Assembly: GCF_002796605.1 (NCBI RefSeq)
Contig: NZ_CP024923.1
Coordinates: forward strand, 4,595,501 to 4,659,500
DNA length: 64,000 bases
Direction: 5' to 3'
Source: Sphingomonas psychrotolerans
Lineage (GTDB): Bacteria; Pseudomonadota; Alphaproteobacteria; Sphingomonadales; Sphingomonadaceae
The position numbers and the translations under genes are program-made. The notes beneath the pieces were generated by a model. That model ran no database searches. It was not told where the DNA came from and was given only the letters and a program-made list of their open reading frames with translations. Of the stretch, positions 29,095 to 37,343 are shown in pieces (position 1 is the stretch's first letter; every line of letters begins with the position of its first letter).

Positions 29095-30273
29095 ATGCCC
29101 AACGACGAAGCGTGTGCCAGCAAGGTCGAGGATATCGTCAAAGGTGCAAAGGATCCCGCCGGCGAGCGGATCCTCAAGGTCTATTCGTATAATCCGCCTC
29201 TCTATGCGATCTACCGTACGCGCGACCGAATGATCGTGCACTATGCCGATCCCGATCAGGAGCCTCTCAGATCGCAGCAGCGGTCGCGGATCGTTCCGCT
29301 GATGCCGATGCGCGGGCAGATCAACGGTCTGATCAACGGCTGGCGTAGCGCAAACGACGATGGCACCGTGGACGGCGAAGCCACGGGTCGAAGTCACAAT
29401 GCCGGGAGTGACGACAAACCGGACGCATCGCCGCCCGGCTTCTTCAGCGGACCACTCGACTGGCGGCGCACGCGCGCCAAGCGCGAACAGTTCCGCAAGG
29501 TCTATCGCTACGACCGCCGGGTAGCGGATGCGATCATCACGGTGCTCGAGGACGGGAACAATCTGGAGCTCGCGCAGGAGCTGCTCGCCCAGGTCAAGAA
29601 CGATCTCATCGCGGAGCGGACTGCGATCGCGCGGGGGCAATATGTCGATCGCGCCTTCCTGCTGGTGATCGGCATGGTCGGGCTGACCACGCTGCTGACC
29701 GCGGGCGCCTTCGACTCGATCCATCGTTTCCCGCCCGAGCTCGGACCCGTCTGGACCGCGGTTTCAGGGGGAACGGTCGGCGCGTTCTTCTCGATCGTCA
29801 CGGGATTGAAGAGCCGCGACGTCGTGATCGATCTGCAGAACCGCGAGAACCGCATCGACGTGACGCTGCGAATGGTGATCGGCGCGATCTCGGGCGCGGT
29901 CCTCTACAGCCTGTTCGCCACCGATCTGGTGTCGACTGCGGTGTTCGACAATCAGGCCATCGTGCACGGCCCCACCGAGGGTTCCTATAACGGCCTCACC
30001 GTTTTCCTGATCGGCTTCGTCGCCGGCTTCTTCGAGCGCCTGGTTCCGAACCTGCTGAGCAAGACCAATTTTGGTACGGCCGAGCCGGCGGGCAAGGACA
30101 CGCCGGTCCAGGTCGTGCCGACGCCGGGCGCCAACGGCCCCGCGGAGACGGCCGCGACGGACGCGACAGTTGTCGATCAACCCGATCCGGTGGAAGCGGC
30201 GACAGCCGCCGTTTCCGACAGCCCCGACATCACAATCGGCACGGAGGAGCCGCCCCGCCCGGCAGGCGCCTGA
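29095..30273 (+). CDS. membrane protein of unknown function with long cytoplasmic N-terminus
   Basis: A 392-residue protein. Residues 1-180 are soluble and charged. Four hydrophobic helices follow (about 186-205, 220-240, 262-283 and 300-320), and the last ends in GFVAGFFERLVPNLLSK. The C-terminal 65 residues are Pro/Ala/Asp-rich and probably disordered. GGGGG lies seven bases before the ATG at 29095. No family is recognised. Flanking genes (scoB, a ferritin-like protein) give no clear hint. Confidence 0.75.
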   Translation: MPNDEACASKVEDIVKGAKDPAGERILKVYSYNPPLYAIYRTRDRMIVHYADPDQEPLRSQQRSRIVPLMPMRGQINGLINGWRSANDDGTVDGEATGRSHNAGSDDKPDASPPGFFSGPLDWRRTRAKREQFRKVYRYDRRVADAIITVLEDGNNLELAQELLAQVKNDLIAERTAIARGQYVDRAFLLVIGMVGLTTLLTAGAFDSIHRFPPELGPVWTAVSGGTVGAFFSIVTGLKSRDVVIDLQNRENRIDVTLRMVIGAISGAVLYSLFATDLVSTAVFDNQAIVHGPTEGSYNGLTVFLIGFVAGFFERLVPNLLSKTNFGTAEPAGKDTPVQVVPTPGANGPAETAATDATVVDQPDPVEAATAAVSDSPDITIGTEEPPRPAGA

Positions 30274-30316
30274 GCATCGCGTTGACGCCCGGGCAGGGCA
30301 GGCCTAGCCTTGGTCT

Positions 30317-30997
30317 ATGGGCTGGTTTCGCCGCCGTTATCTCGACCTGCTGGGCTCGATCTACATCTATAACGAGCACCGGGGCTATACGAGCATCGAT
30401 CGTGTGCTCGAGGCGGTGCGGGTGCGGGCGCCCGGCGATCTCGCCTTGATCGCCGCGATCGAAAAGCACCGCGCCGACGAGCGCAAACACTATCTGATGT
30501 TCAAGCGCTGGTTCCAGTTGCAGGGCAAGATGCCGCTCCGGGTTGATCGCACCTGCGGCCATATCGATCGCTTCGTCGAGATCATGTTCCGCCGCACAAT
30601 CGACGATCTCGATACCCGGGCGATCATCGCCGAGGACGACCAGTTCGAGAAACTCTGCCGTGTGATCTCGCTCACCGAGCAGCGTGGCTACAAGCAGGTC
30701 GACATCCTGCTCCGCCACCCGATGGTCACGGGCGACAAAGTGCTGATGAAGATCTTCCGCATCATCGAGAAGGACGAGCCGAGCCATTGGGCGCCCTATG
30801 AAGGCTGGCTCAAGGCGAACGGCAAGCGCGACCCCAAATGGTGGGAGCGCGCGATCGACAGCTTCATCCATTCCGAGCTGTTGTTCCTCAAGCTGCCGGC
30901 ATTGTTCCTCAATCCGTGGCTCGAGCGCTGCACCGATTGGGCCGACGCGCACGATCCCGCGGAGGCGAAGGCTTCGCCGATGCCGGCGCTCGTCTAA
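30317..30997 (+). CDS. ferritin-like domain protein
   Basis: A 226-residue helical protein with two EXXH pairs (ERKH at 55-58 and EPSH near 155) plus EH at residues 20-21, the pattern of a ferritin-like or COQ7-like diiron four-helix bundle. The ligands suggest an oxygen-activating or iron-handling enzyme, but the reaction is unknown. Hydrophobic residues near the C-terminus may associate with membrane. It ends just before a REP-like repeat. Confidence 0.72.
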   Translation: MGWFRRRYLDLLGSIYIYNEHRGYTSIDRVLEAVRVRAPGDLALIAAIEKHRADERKHYLMFKRWFQLQGKMPLRVDRTCGHIDRFVEIMFRRTIDDLDTRAIIAEDDQFEKLCRVISLTEQRGYKQVDILLRHPMVTGDKVLMKIFRIIEKDEPSHWAPYEGWLKANGKRDPKWWERAIDSFIHSELLFLKLPALFLNPWLERCTDWADAHDPAEAKASPMPALV

Positions 30998-31000
30998 GCC

Positions 31001-31073
31001 GCCATCCCGGCGAGAGCCGGGATCGCATGCCGCAGCGTAGGCCGCCCGCGACCCCGGCTTTCGCCGGGGTGCC
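31001..31073. repeat. REP/BIME-like imperfect palindrome pair
   Basis: Two arms (31001-31026 and 31048-31073) face each other, each containing a CCCGGC...GCCGGG-type hairpin. Agreement is imperfect compared with the pair at 6021-6100. It fills the gap between the ferritin-like and epimerase genes. Confidence 0.7.
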
Positions 31074-31094
31074 GAGTCGGGCATAGGGCGCCCC

Positions 31095-32063
31095 ATGCGC
31101 ATCCTGCTGACAGGTTCGTCCGGCTGGCTGGGCCGATTCCTCGCGCCGATGCTGCGCGCCCGCGGCGACGTGGTGACCGGCCTCGACGTCGCGCCCGGTG
31201 CGGACACCGACGTGATCGGCTCGGTCGCCGATCGCGCCTCGATCGACCGCATCTTCGCCGAGCATGGCATCGAGGCAGTGATCCACGGCGCCGCGCTGCA
31301 CAAGCCCGACATCGTGCGTTATCCGGCGCAGGCGTTCGTCGACGTCAACGTCACCGGCACGCTCAACCTGCTCGAGGCCGCCACCGCGGCGGGGCACGAC
31401 CGCTTCGTCTTCACTTCGACCACCTCGCTGATGATCAGCGAGGCGATCCGCAATGAACTCGGCGATCATGCAATATGGCTCGACGAGACCAGCGGGCCGA
31501 TCGAGCCGCGCAACATCTACGGCGTCACAAAGCTCGCCGCAGAGCAGCTCTGCCGGCTCGCGCATCTCGAAAAGGGCCTCAACAGCGTCGTGCTTCGCAC
31601 CAGCCGCTTCTTTCCAGAGGAGGACGATACGCATCGCACGCTCTCCGGCGAGAATATGAAGGCCAACGAGCTGCTCCACCGCCGCCTTACCGTGGAGGAT
31701 GCTGCGCGCGCGCATATCGCGGCGCTCGATTCCGCGCCGCGGATCGGCTTTGGCAGCTTCATCATATCCGCGCCGACGCCGTTCGATCGCGACGAATGCG
31801 AAGAACTCAAACGCGATGCCGCGACAGTAATCGCACGTTATTTCCCCGATGCACCTGCGTTATACGCCGCCAAAGGCTGGGAACTGCCCAATTCGATCAG
31901 CCGTATTTATGACGCCGCGCGTGCAGAGCAGGTCTTCGACTTCCGCTGCGAGACGGATTTTCGGGCAGTGCTCGATGCATTGAAGGCTGGATACTCGCTG
32001 CCTTTCGCGCACGATCCATCCTATGTCTCGCCCAAGGAAGTTGAGAGGGCGCCGGCGCAATGA
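31095..32063 (+). CDS. NAD(P)-dependent epimerase/dehydratase
   Basis: A 322-residue extended short-chain dehydrogenase. The nucleotide-binding motif is LLTGSSGWLGRF near residues 4-15, and the active-site Tyr142 and Lys146 are in YGVTK, with TSTTS upstream. It would act on a sugar nucleotide or similar substrate; the identity cannot be told. The gene stands alone between two repeat pairs. Confidence 0.88.
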   Translation: MRILLTGSSGWLGRFLAPMLRARGDVVTGLDVAPGADTDVIGSVADRASIDRIFAEHGIEAVIHGAALHKPDIVRYPAQAFVDVNVTGTLNLLEAATAAGHDRFVFTSTTSLMISEAIRNELGDHAIWLDETSGPIEPRNIYGVTKLAAEQLCRLAHLEKGLNSVVLRTSRFFPEEDDTHRTLSGENMKANELLHRRLTVEDAARAHIAALDSAPRIGFGSFIISAPTPFDRDECEELKRDAATVIARYFPDAPALYAAKGWELPNSISRIYDAARAEQVFDFRCETDFRAVLDALKAGYSLPFAHDPSYVSPKEVERAPAQ

Positions 32064-32090
32064 GTGTGCACCCGGCACCAAGCCCCTTTC

Positions 32091-32195
32091 GTCACCCCGG
32101 CCTTGTGCCGGGGTCCACCGGGAGGCAAGCGTTGCGCAAGAGGCTCGAAGGCATACAGCGAGGCTGAGTGGACCCCGGCACAGGGCCGGGGTGAC
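32091..32195. repeat. REP/BIME-like paired palindrome (type CCCCGGCCTTGTGCCGGGG)
   Basis: Two 28-bp arms (32091-32118 and 32168-32195) are inverted copies with one mismatch, around a 49-bp spacer, in the gap upstream of leuC. The arm core is CCCCGGCCTTGTGCCGGGG. A degraded pair of the same type is at 42562-42666, and a single arm at 36488-36515. Confidence 0.85.
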
Positions 32196-32288
32196 GAATA
32201 TAGGCTGGAGTCCTGCGAATAGCCCAGCTTCCCGACGCAAAATTGCGTAGCGGCTTGCTCTGGCGCACGATCGGACTAGATCGCCTGC

Positions 32289-33731
32289 ATGGCCAGCAAA
32301 CCCCGCACGCTGTACGAGAAGATCTGGGCGGACCATGTCGTCGAACGCCGCGATGATGGCACCTGCCTGATCTATATCGACCGGCATCTCGTCCACGAAG
32401 TCACCAGCCCGCAGGCATTTGCCGGGCTCCGCGCCGCCGGGCGTCCGGTGCGCCGGCCCGATCTCACTCTTGCGGTCCCTGACCACAACCTTCCCACCAC
32501 CGCGCGGGTCGATGCCGCCGGCAACGCATTGCCGATCGCCGATGTGGCGAGCGCCGGCCAGCTCGCGGCGCTGCGCAGCAACGTCGCCGCGTTCGGCGTG
32601 CCTTATATCGACGCGCTCGATCCGCGGCAGGGGATCGTCCATGTCGTCGGCCCCGAACAGGGTTTCACGCTCCCCGGCACCACCTTGGTTTGCGGCGACA
32701 GCCACACCTCGGCGCACGGCGCGCTCGGCGCGCTCGCCTTCGGCATCGGCACATCGGAGGTCGAGCACGTCCTAGCCACCCAGACCCTGCTGCTCCAGCA
32801 ATCGCAGACGCTCGAGATCCGCGTCGATGGGTCGCTGGGTTTCGGCGTCAGCCCCAAGGACGTCGTTCTCGCGATCATCGGCAAGATCGGCGCTGCCGGG
32901 GGCACGGGATACGTCATCGAATTCACCGGCGAAGTCATCCGCGCGATGTCGGTCGAAGGCCGCCTGACCGTCTCGAACATGTCGATCGAGGGCGGCGCGC
33001 GCTCAGGACTCATCGCCCCGGACGAGACGACCTTCGCCTATCTCAAGGGCCGTCCGCTCGCGCCCTCGGCCGAGGATTGGGACAAGGCCGTCGCCTATTG
33101 GCGCACGCTGCCGACCGACGCGGGCGCGCGTTACGACAAGACCGTCCTCCTCCACGCCAGCGACATCGCACCGTCGCTGACCTGGGGCACCAGCCCCGAG
33201 GACGTCGTGTCGATCACCGGCGTGATCCCCGATCCGCAGAGCTTCGCCGATCCCTCCAAGCGCGTCGCCGCGCAGAAGTCGCTCGATTATATGGGTCTCG
33301 CCGCGGGCACTGCGATGCAGGATATCCAGATCGAGCACGTCTTCATCGGCAGCTGCACCAACAGCCGCATCGAGGATCTGCGTGCCGCCGCCGCGGTGGT
33401 GAAGGGGCGCCATGTCGCCGACCGCATCCGTCAGGCCTTGGTCGTGCCCGGATCGGGCCTCGTCAAGCTCCAGGCCGAGGCCGAGGGGCTTGACCGCATC
33501 TTCACCGAAGCCGGCTTCGAATGGCGCGAGCCCGGCTGCTCGATGTGCCTCGCGATGAACCCGGACAAGGTTCCCCCCGGCGAACGTTGTGCTTCCACCT
33601 CGAATCGAAACTTCGTAGGAAGGCAGGGTCCGGGCGCACGAACCCATCTGCTCTCTCCCGCCATGGCGGCGGCGGCGGCGGTCACGGGGCGCCTCACCGA
33701 TGTCAGGGAGCTGATGTCGGCGGATGTGTGA
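32289..33731 (+). CDS. leuC: 3-isopropylmalate dehydratase large subunit
   Basis: A 480-residue aconitase-family subunit of leucine synthesis, isomerising 2- to 3-isopropylmalate. The [4Fe-4S] cluster cysteines are in [10 protein letters not shown] and [13 protein letters not shown]. The catalytic and substrate regions [12 protein letters not shown] and [20 protein letters not shown] are conserved. The small subunit gene leuD follows after a 38-codon ORF. Confidence 0.97.
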   Translation: MASKPRTLYEKIWADHVVERRDDGTCLIYIDRHLVHEVTSPQAFAGLRAAGRPVRRPDLTLAVPDHNLPTTARVDAAGNALPIADVASAGQLAALRSNVAAFGVPYIDALDPRQGIVHVVGPEQGFTLPGTTLVCGDSHTSAHGALGALAFGIGTSEVEHVLATQTLLLQQSQTLEIRVDGSLGFGVSPKDVVLAIIGKIGAAGGTGYVIEFTGEVIRAMSVEGRLTVSNMSIEGGARSGLIAPDETTFAYLKGRPLAPSAEDWDKAVAYWRTLPTDAGARYDKTVLLHASDIAPSLTWGTSPEDVVSITGVIPDPQSFADPSKRVAAQKSLDYMGLAAGTAMQDIQIEHVFIGSCTNSRIEDLRAAAAVVKGRHVADRIRQALVVPGSGLVKLQAEAEGLDRIFTEAGFEWREPGCSMCLAMNPDKVPPGERCASTSNRNFVGRQGPGARTHLLSPAMAAAAAVTGRLTDVRELMSADV

Positions 33732-33742
33732 GGGAGTGCCCA

Positions 33743-33859
33743 ATGAAGCATGCGCTATACGCGTTGATCGCGGCGACGATCGTGAGCGGCCTCGCCGCGG
33801 CCTATGCCACCCGGGTCAAGGCACAGACGCCGTCGACGGATACGCCCGCACCCCGATAA
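33743..33859 (+). CDS. 38-residue membrane or secreted peptide between leuC and leuD
   Basis: It encodes [20 protein letters not shown] followed by a short polar tail ending in PAPR. The ATG has AGGGAG about eight bases upstream. The hydrophobic segment (about residues 4-20) is either a signal peptide or a single helix. It lies 11 nt after leuC and 16 nt before leuD, so it would be translated with them. No similarity is recognised. Confidence 0.55.
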   Translation: MKHALYALIAATIVSGLAAAYATRVKAQTPSTDTPAPR

Positions 33860-33875
33860 AGCCGGAGATATTCTG

Positions 33876-34505
33876 ATGGAGCCCGTTCGCCAGGTCGAGG
33901 GGCGCGCTTATCCGTGGGGCGCCAAGAATATCGACACCGACATCATCATCCCCGCGCATTGGCTCAAGACCACCACGCGCGAAGGGCTGGGGCAGGGCGC
34001 GTTCGAGACGGTGCGCGCGCAGCCCGACAACATCTTCGACGATCCGCGTTATGCCGGCAGCCCGATCCTGATCGCGGGCGACAATTTCGGCTGCGGATCG
34101 AGCCGCGAGCACGCCGCCTGGGCGCTCGCCGACATGGGCATCATGGCGGTGATCGCGCCGAGCTTCTCGGACATCTTTTCGGGCAATGCTTTCAAGAACG
34201 GCATCGTCCCCGTGGTGCTCCCGCAGGAAGCGATCGACCGGCTGGTCGAAGTCGCGCGCGACAATCCCGTCACCATCGACCTCGAGACAATGACGGTCAC
34301 CACGCCTTTCCAGGATCGCTTTCCCTTCTACCTCGATGCCTTCCGCCGCGATTGCCTGATGCAGGGGCTGGACGAGATCGGCCTGACACTGGCAAAAGAT
34401 ACCGAGATTTCGAAATACGAATCCGGTGTCGCCACGTCGCGGCCGTGGATCGCAGTGGGAGCGGGCAATGAAGGCACTCTTATCGCAGGCGCCGGGCGGA
34501 CCTGA
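33876..34505 (+). CDS. leuD: 3-isopropylmalate dehydratase small subunit
   Basis: A 209-residue LeuD, the swivel domain that completes the isopropylmalate isomerase with LeuC. Signatures are [15 protein letters not shown] and [21 protein letters not shown] precedes the ATG at 33876. Its last 38 nt overlap the start of the next gene, suggesting coupling with the quinone oxidoreductase-like gene rather than leuB, which is not in the window. Confidence 0.96.
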   Translation: MEPVRQVEGRAYPWGAKNIDTDIIIPAHWLKTTTREGLGQGAFETVRAQPDNIFDDPRYAGSPILIAGDNFGCGSSREHAAWALADMGIMAVIAPSFSDIFSGNAFKNGIVPVVLPQEAIDRLVEVARDNPVTIDLETMTVTTPFQDRFPFYLDAFRRDCLMQGLDEIGLTLAKDTEISKYESGVATSRPWIAVGAGNEGTLIAGAGRT

Positions 34506-35466
34506 AACTCTAAGCGTCTCGGATCTTCCCGATCCCACGCCGGGCAAGGGCCAGGTGCTGGTCGCGGTCCGTGCCTGCGCGATCAATTATCCCGACGTTC
34601 TGATCATTGAAGACAAATACCAGTTCAAGCCGCCGCGCCCGTTCGCGCCGGGCGGCGAGATCGCTGGCGTGGTCGAGGCAGTGGGCGAAGGCGTGACGCA
34701 ATTCGCGCTGGGTGACCGGGTGCTCGGCGTAATCGGCCATGGCGGGCTGGCCGAAAAGGTCGCGGTCGACGCGGCGCGGCTCTATCCGCTTCCCGAGGGC
34801 CGCAGCTTCGAGGAAGGCGCCGCGCTGCTCCTCACTTATGCCACGACGATCCATGCCTTGCTCGACCGCGGGCATCTCGAAGCCGGGCAGACCCTGCTCA
34901 TCCTCGGCGCCGCCGGCGGTGTCGGTCTCGCCGCGATCGAGCTTGGCAAGGCGTTCGGCGCCCGTGTCGTCGCTGCGGTTTCCTCGGAGGAAAAGGCCGA
35001 GGCAGCGCGATCCGCGGGTGCCGACGAGACGCTCGTCTATCCGCGCGCGCCCTTCGACAAGGACCAATCGAAGGCGCTGAGCGAGACGTTCAAAGCCGCA
35101 GTTGGTCCCAGGGGTGCCGATGTCATCTACGATCCCGTAGGCGGCGACTATGCCGAGCCCGCCTTGCGCGCGATCGGCTGGGAAGGGCGCTATCTGGTGG
35201 TCGGCTTCCCCGCCGGCATTCCGAAACTCCCGCTCAACCTCACTTTGCTCAAGAGCTGCGACGTCTGCGGGGTGTTCTGGGGCGCCTTCGCCGCGCGCGA
35301 TCCGCAGGCCAATCAGGCGCATGTCGAGCATCTGTTCCGGCTGTGGAAAGAAGGCAAGATCGCCCCGCGCGTGACCGAGACCTTTGCGCTGGCGGAAGGC
35401 GGAAAGGCGATTGCGAAGATGGCCGCGCGGCAGGCGATCGGGAAATTGGTGGTGCAGGTCAGCTAA
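34468..35466 (+). CDS. NADPH:quinone oxidoreductase-family protein
   Basis: A 332-residue zinc-independent medium-chain dehydrogenase. It has the substrate domain ([19 protein letters not shown]), the nucleotide motif [20 protein letters not shown] and the [20 protein letters not shown] block of the quinone oxidoreductase/Zta1 family. GGGAG lies seven bases before the ATG at 34468, which overlaps leuD by 38 nt. The physiological substrate is unknown. Confidence 0.9.
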   Translation: MKALLSQAPGGPETLSVSDLPDPTPGKGQVLVAVRACAINYPDVLIIEDKYQFKPPRPFAPGGEIAGVVEAVGEGVTQFALGDRVLGVIGHGGLAEKVAVDAARLYPLPEGRSFEEGAALLLTYATTIHALLDRGHLEAGQTLLILGAAGGVGLAAIELGKAFGARVVAAVSSEEKAEAARSAGADETLVYPRAPFDKDQSKALSETFKAAVGPRGADVIYDPVGGDYAEPALRAIGWEGRYLVVGFPAGIPKLPLNLTLLKSCDVCGVFWGAFAARDPQANQAHVEHLFRLWKEGKIAPRVTETFALAEGGKAIAKMAARQAIGKLVVQVS

Positions 35467-35560
35467 AATCCTCCCTCGCGCAGCGGGGGAGGATTGTGCC
35501 GTTGCCATGCTGCCAGGTCCGACCTATCTCGGCGAAACCAGATCAAAAGGCGAGCAGCAC

Positions 35561-35884
35561 ATGACCACTTTCGACGATCGCGAGCGCGGGTTCGAGGCGA
35601 AGTTCGCCCATGACGAGGACATCGCCTTCCGCATCGCCGCGCGGCGCAACCGCCTGCTCGGTCAATGGGCTGCCGCCAGGATGAAGCTCACGCCTGAAGA
35701 GACCGACGCTTATGCCAAGGCCGTGGTCCAGGCCGATTTCGAGGAAGCGGGCGATGAGGACGTGATCCGCAAGCTGCTCGGCGACTTGCTCGCTGCGGGC
35801 GTGGAGGTCGACGATGCGACGATCCGCAGCGCGATCCAGGAGCAGACGATCGAGGCGCGCCGCCAGCTGATGGAATCCAAATAA
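35561..35884 (+). CDS. F1Fo-ATPase inhibitor zeta subunit (DUF1476)
   Basis: A 107-residue protein that matches the zeta subunit of alphaproteobacterial ATP synthases: MTTFDDRERGFEAKFAHDED, then RRNRLLGQWAA and ADFEEAGDEDVIRKL. The free N-terminal segment of zeta inserts into F1 and blocks ATP hydrolysis. The gene is followed one base later by bolA and then grxD. Confidence 0.9.
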   Translation: MTTFDDRERGFEAKFAHDEDIAFRIAARRNRLLGQWAAARMKLTPEETDAYAKAVVQADFEEAGDEDVIRKLLGDLLAAGVEVDDATIRSAIQEQTIEARRQLMESK

Positions 35885-35885
35885 C

Positions 35886-36125
35886 ATGGCGATGGCGGCG
35901 GCCGAGATCGAGGAACTGATCCGCGCCGGCATCCCCGATGCCCGCGTCGAGATCACCGACCTCGCCGGTGACGGCGACCACTATGCAGCGCGCGTCGTCG
36001 CCCCCATGTTCAAAGGAATGCCGCGGGTGCGCCAGCACCAGGCGGTTTATGCAGCGCTCGGCGGGCGCATGGGCGGGGTGCTCCACGCGCTCCAGCTGAC
36101 CACCGAAGCGCCGGCCGAGGAGTGA
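35886..36125 (+). CDS. BolA-family protein
   Basis: A 79-residue BolA/IbaG-type protein with the class II KH-like fold. MAMAAAEIEELIRAGIPDAR, GDGDHYAARVVAP and RQHQAVYAALGGRMGGVLHALQL (here abbreviated to its ends) fit the family, with the conserved His in HQAVY. BolA proteins bind monothiol glutaredoxins and help iron-sulfur cluster delivery. The Grx4 gene starts six bases after its stop. Confidence 0.92.
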   Translation: MAMAAAEIEELIRAGIPDARVEITDLAGDGDHYAARVVAPMFKGMPRVRQHQAVYAALGGRMGGVLHALQLTTEAPAEE

Positions 36126-36130
36126 TAGAA

Positions 36131-36463
36131 ATGACCGACGACGTTCACGCGCGCATTCAGGGTCTGGTAGATGCCAATCCCGTTTTGCTGTTCATGAAGG
36201 GGAGCCCGCTCTTCCCGCAATGCGGCTTTTCGAGCCGCGCGATCGCGATCCTCACCCATCTCGGCGTCGAGTTCGAGAGCGTCGACGTGCTCCAGGACCA
36301 GGGCGTCCGTCAGGGCATCAAGGCCTTCTCCGACTGGCCGACGATCCCCCAGCTCTATGTGAGGGGTGAATTCGTCGGCGGATCGGACATCATGATGGAG
36401 ATGTACGAGAGCGGCGAACTCGCCCAGCTGCTGGCCGACAAGGGCGTCGCCGCGCAGGCTTGA
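36131..36463 (+). CDS. grxD: monothiol glutaredoxin Grx4
   Basis: A 110-residue CGFS-type glutaredoxin. The active-site Cys31 is in PQCGFSSRA, and the SDWPTIPQLYVRGEFVGGSD block binds glutathione. Such proteins carry a bridging [2Fe-2S] cluster and partner with BolA. I start at 36131 (MTDDVHARIQG) because the upstream GTG at 36122 overlaps the bolA stop. The usual KGTP...FPQCGFS is here KGSPLFPQCGFS. Confidence 0.95.
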   Translation: MTDDVHARIQGLVDANPVLLFMKGSPLFPQCGFSSRAIAILTHLGVEFESVDVLQDQGVRQGIKAFSDWPTIPQLYVRGEFVGGSDIMMEMYESGELAQLLADKGVAAQA

Positions 36464-36684
36464 TCGGCCGATCGCGATAACATCGTCGTCATCCCGGCCT
36501 TGTGCCGGGGTCCGCTGTGCCGATATCGATTAGCAGGAACCTCTTGCTGCTCGCACGGCATCGCGCAGGCCGGAGCGTTGGCCGCATAGGTGGTCGCGCG
36601 TGATCCAGCGCTCCGGCCTGCGCCGGAGCACGGGGAATCGCAAAACCCGCCGAGTCGCGCCATCGATGTCAGGGAACCCGGGTC

Positions 36685-36728
36685 GGGTGGGTCGACGCGA
36701 GACCGGTAAGTAAGCGGTCGACCCACCC
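36685..36728. repeat. perfect 12-bp inverted repeat, possible terminator
   Basis: GGGTGGGTCGAC (36685-36696) pairs with GTCGACCCACCC (36717-36728) across a 20-nt loop that contains ACCGGTAAGTAAGC. No U-run follows on either strand. It is about 220 nt after grxD. Confidence 0.55.
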
Positions 36729-36921
36729 TGAAATGAAGCGTCGAAACGCTCGGGTGCCTGATACTTTGCACTCGCCGTGCCACTTTGCGCGAACCGTGCT
36801 TTCTCAATCCCTTCGATGGTTAACGTCGCGCCGGCGGCCACCCCCATTGTAAGCAAATCCGACACCTTCGCGAGACAGTGACACGCATCTGACAGAATCC
36901 GTTCATCGGCCGTTCACCCCC

Positions 36922-36960
36922 TTGACTACAGACGTAATCGTGGCGATTACAGCCGTAGTC
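36922..36960 (+). promoter_or_regulatory. two tandem BlaI-type operators over the blaI promoter
   Basis: GACTACAGACGTAATC (36924-36939) and GATTACAGCCGTAGTC (36945-36960) are two copies of a TACAG(A/C)CGTA core, 21 bp apart (two helical turns). The first overlaps a -35 (TTGACT, 36922-36927) and the second a candidate -10. Both are just upstream of blaI, so they probably give autorepression. The BlaI/MecI family binds TACA-N2-TGTA-type sites; here the spacing is similar. Confidence 0.6.
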
Positions 36961-36974
36961 AGTACGAGGGACTC

Positions 36975-37343
36975 ATGACCGAGCGGATCAGCGAAGCCGA
37001 GCAGGCAGTGATGGAGGTGCTCTGGGAGGAGTCGCCGCTCACTGCGCAGGAAGTCGCCGAGCGGGTCCCCGCCGAGCGCGACTGGAGCGCCAACACCGTC
37101 AAGACCCTGCTCGGCCGCCTGCTTGCCAAGAGCATCATCGGCCACGAGGAAGACGGGCGCCGCTATCGCTACCGCCCCTTGGTCGAGCGCGCGGACTATG
37201 TCGTCGGTGAATCGCGCCGCTTCATGGATCGGCTGTTCGGCGGCAAGCTCACGCCCCTGGTCGCCCACCTCGCCGAGCGCGACGCGATCACCGATCAGGA
37301 CATCGCCGAGATCGAAGCGCTGCTGAAGGAGCTGAAATCATGA
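36975..37343 (+). CDS. BlaI/MecI/CopY-family repressor
   Basis: A 122-residue winged-helix repressor: ISEAEQAVMEVLWEESPLTAQEV and DWSANTVKTLLGRLLAKSII are the DNA-binding part, and the C-terminal helices dimerise. It is normally cleaved or released when an M56 membrane protease is activated. Its stop overlaps the start of the M56 gene (ATGA). Tandem operators lie in its promoter, and no beta-lactamase or mecA gene is near. Confidence 0.93.
   Translation: MTERISEAEQAVMEVLWEESPLTAQEVAERVPAERDWSANTVKTLLGRLLAKSIIGHEEDGRRYRYRPLVERADYVVGESRRFMDRLFGGKLTPLVAHLAERDAITDQDIAEIEALLKELKS

Larger units (their letters stand above)
36464..36974. other. 511-bp gap with single REP arms, a long inverted repeat and the blaI promoter
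   Basis: It holds a single REP arm (36488-36515), another of a different type (36608-36633) and a perfect 12-bp inverted repeat at 36685-36728. A minus-strand ORF at 36530-36865 is not convincing. The last 60 bases carry the BlaI operators and core promoter. Confidence 0.6.

Noticed and set aside
36530..36865. Minus-strand ORF of 111 codons starting VSDLLTMGVAAGATLTIEG between grxD and blaI
   Set aside because: It spans a 12-bp inverted repeat and a REP arm, has no clear ribosome-binding site, and its second half is Arg-rich like shadow frames.
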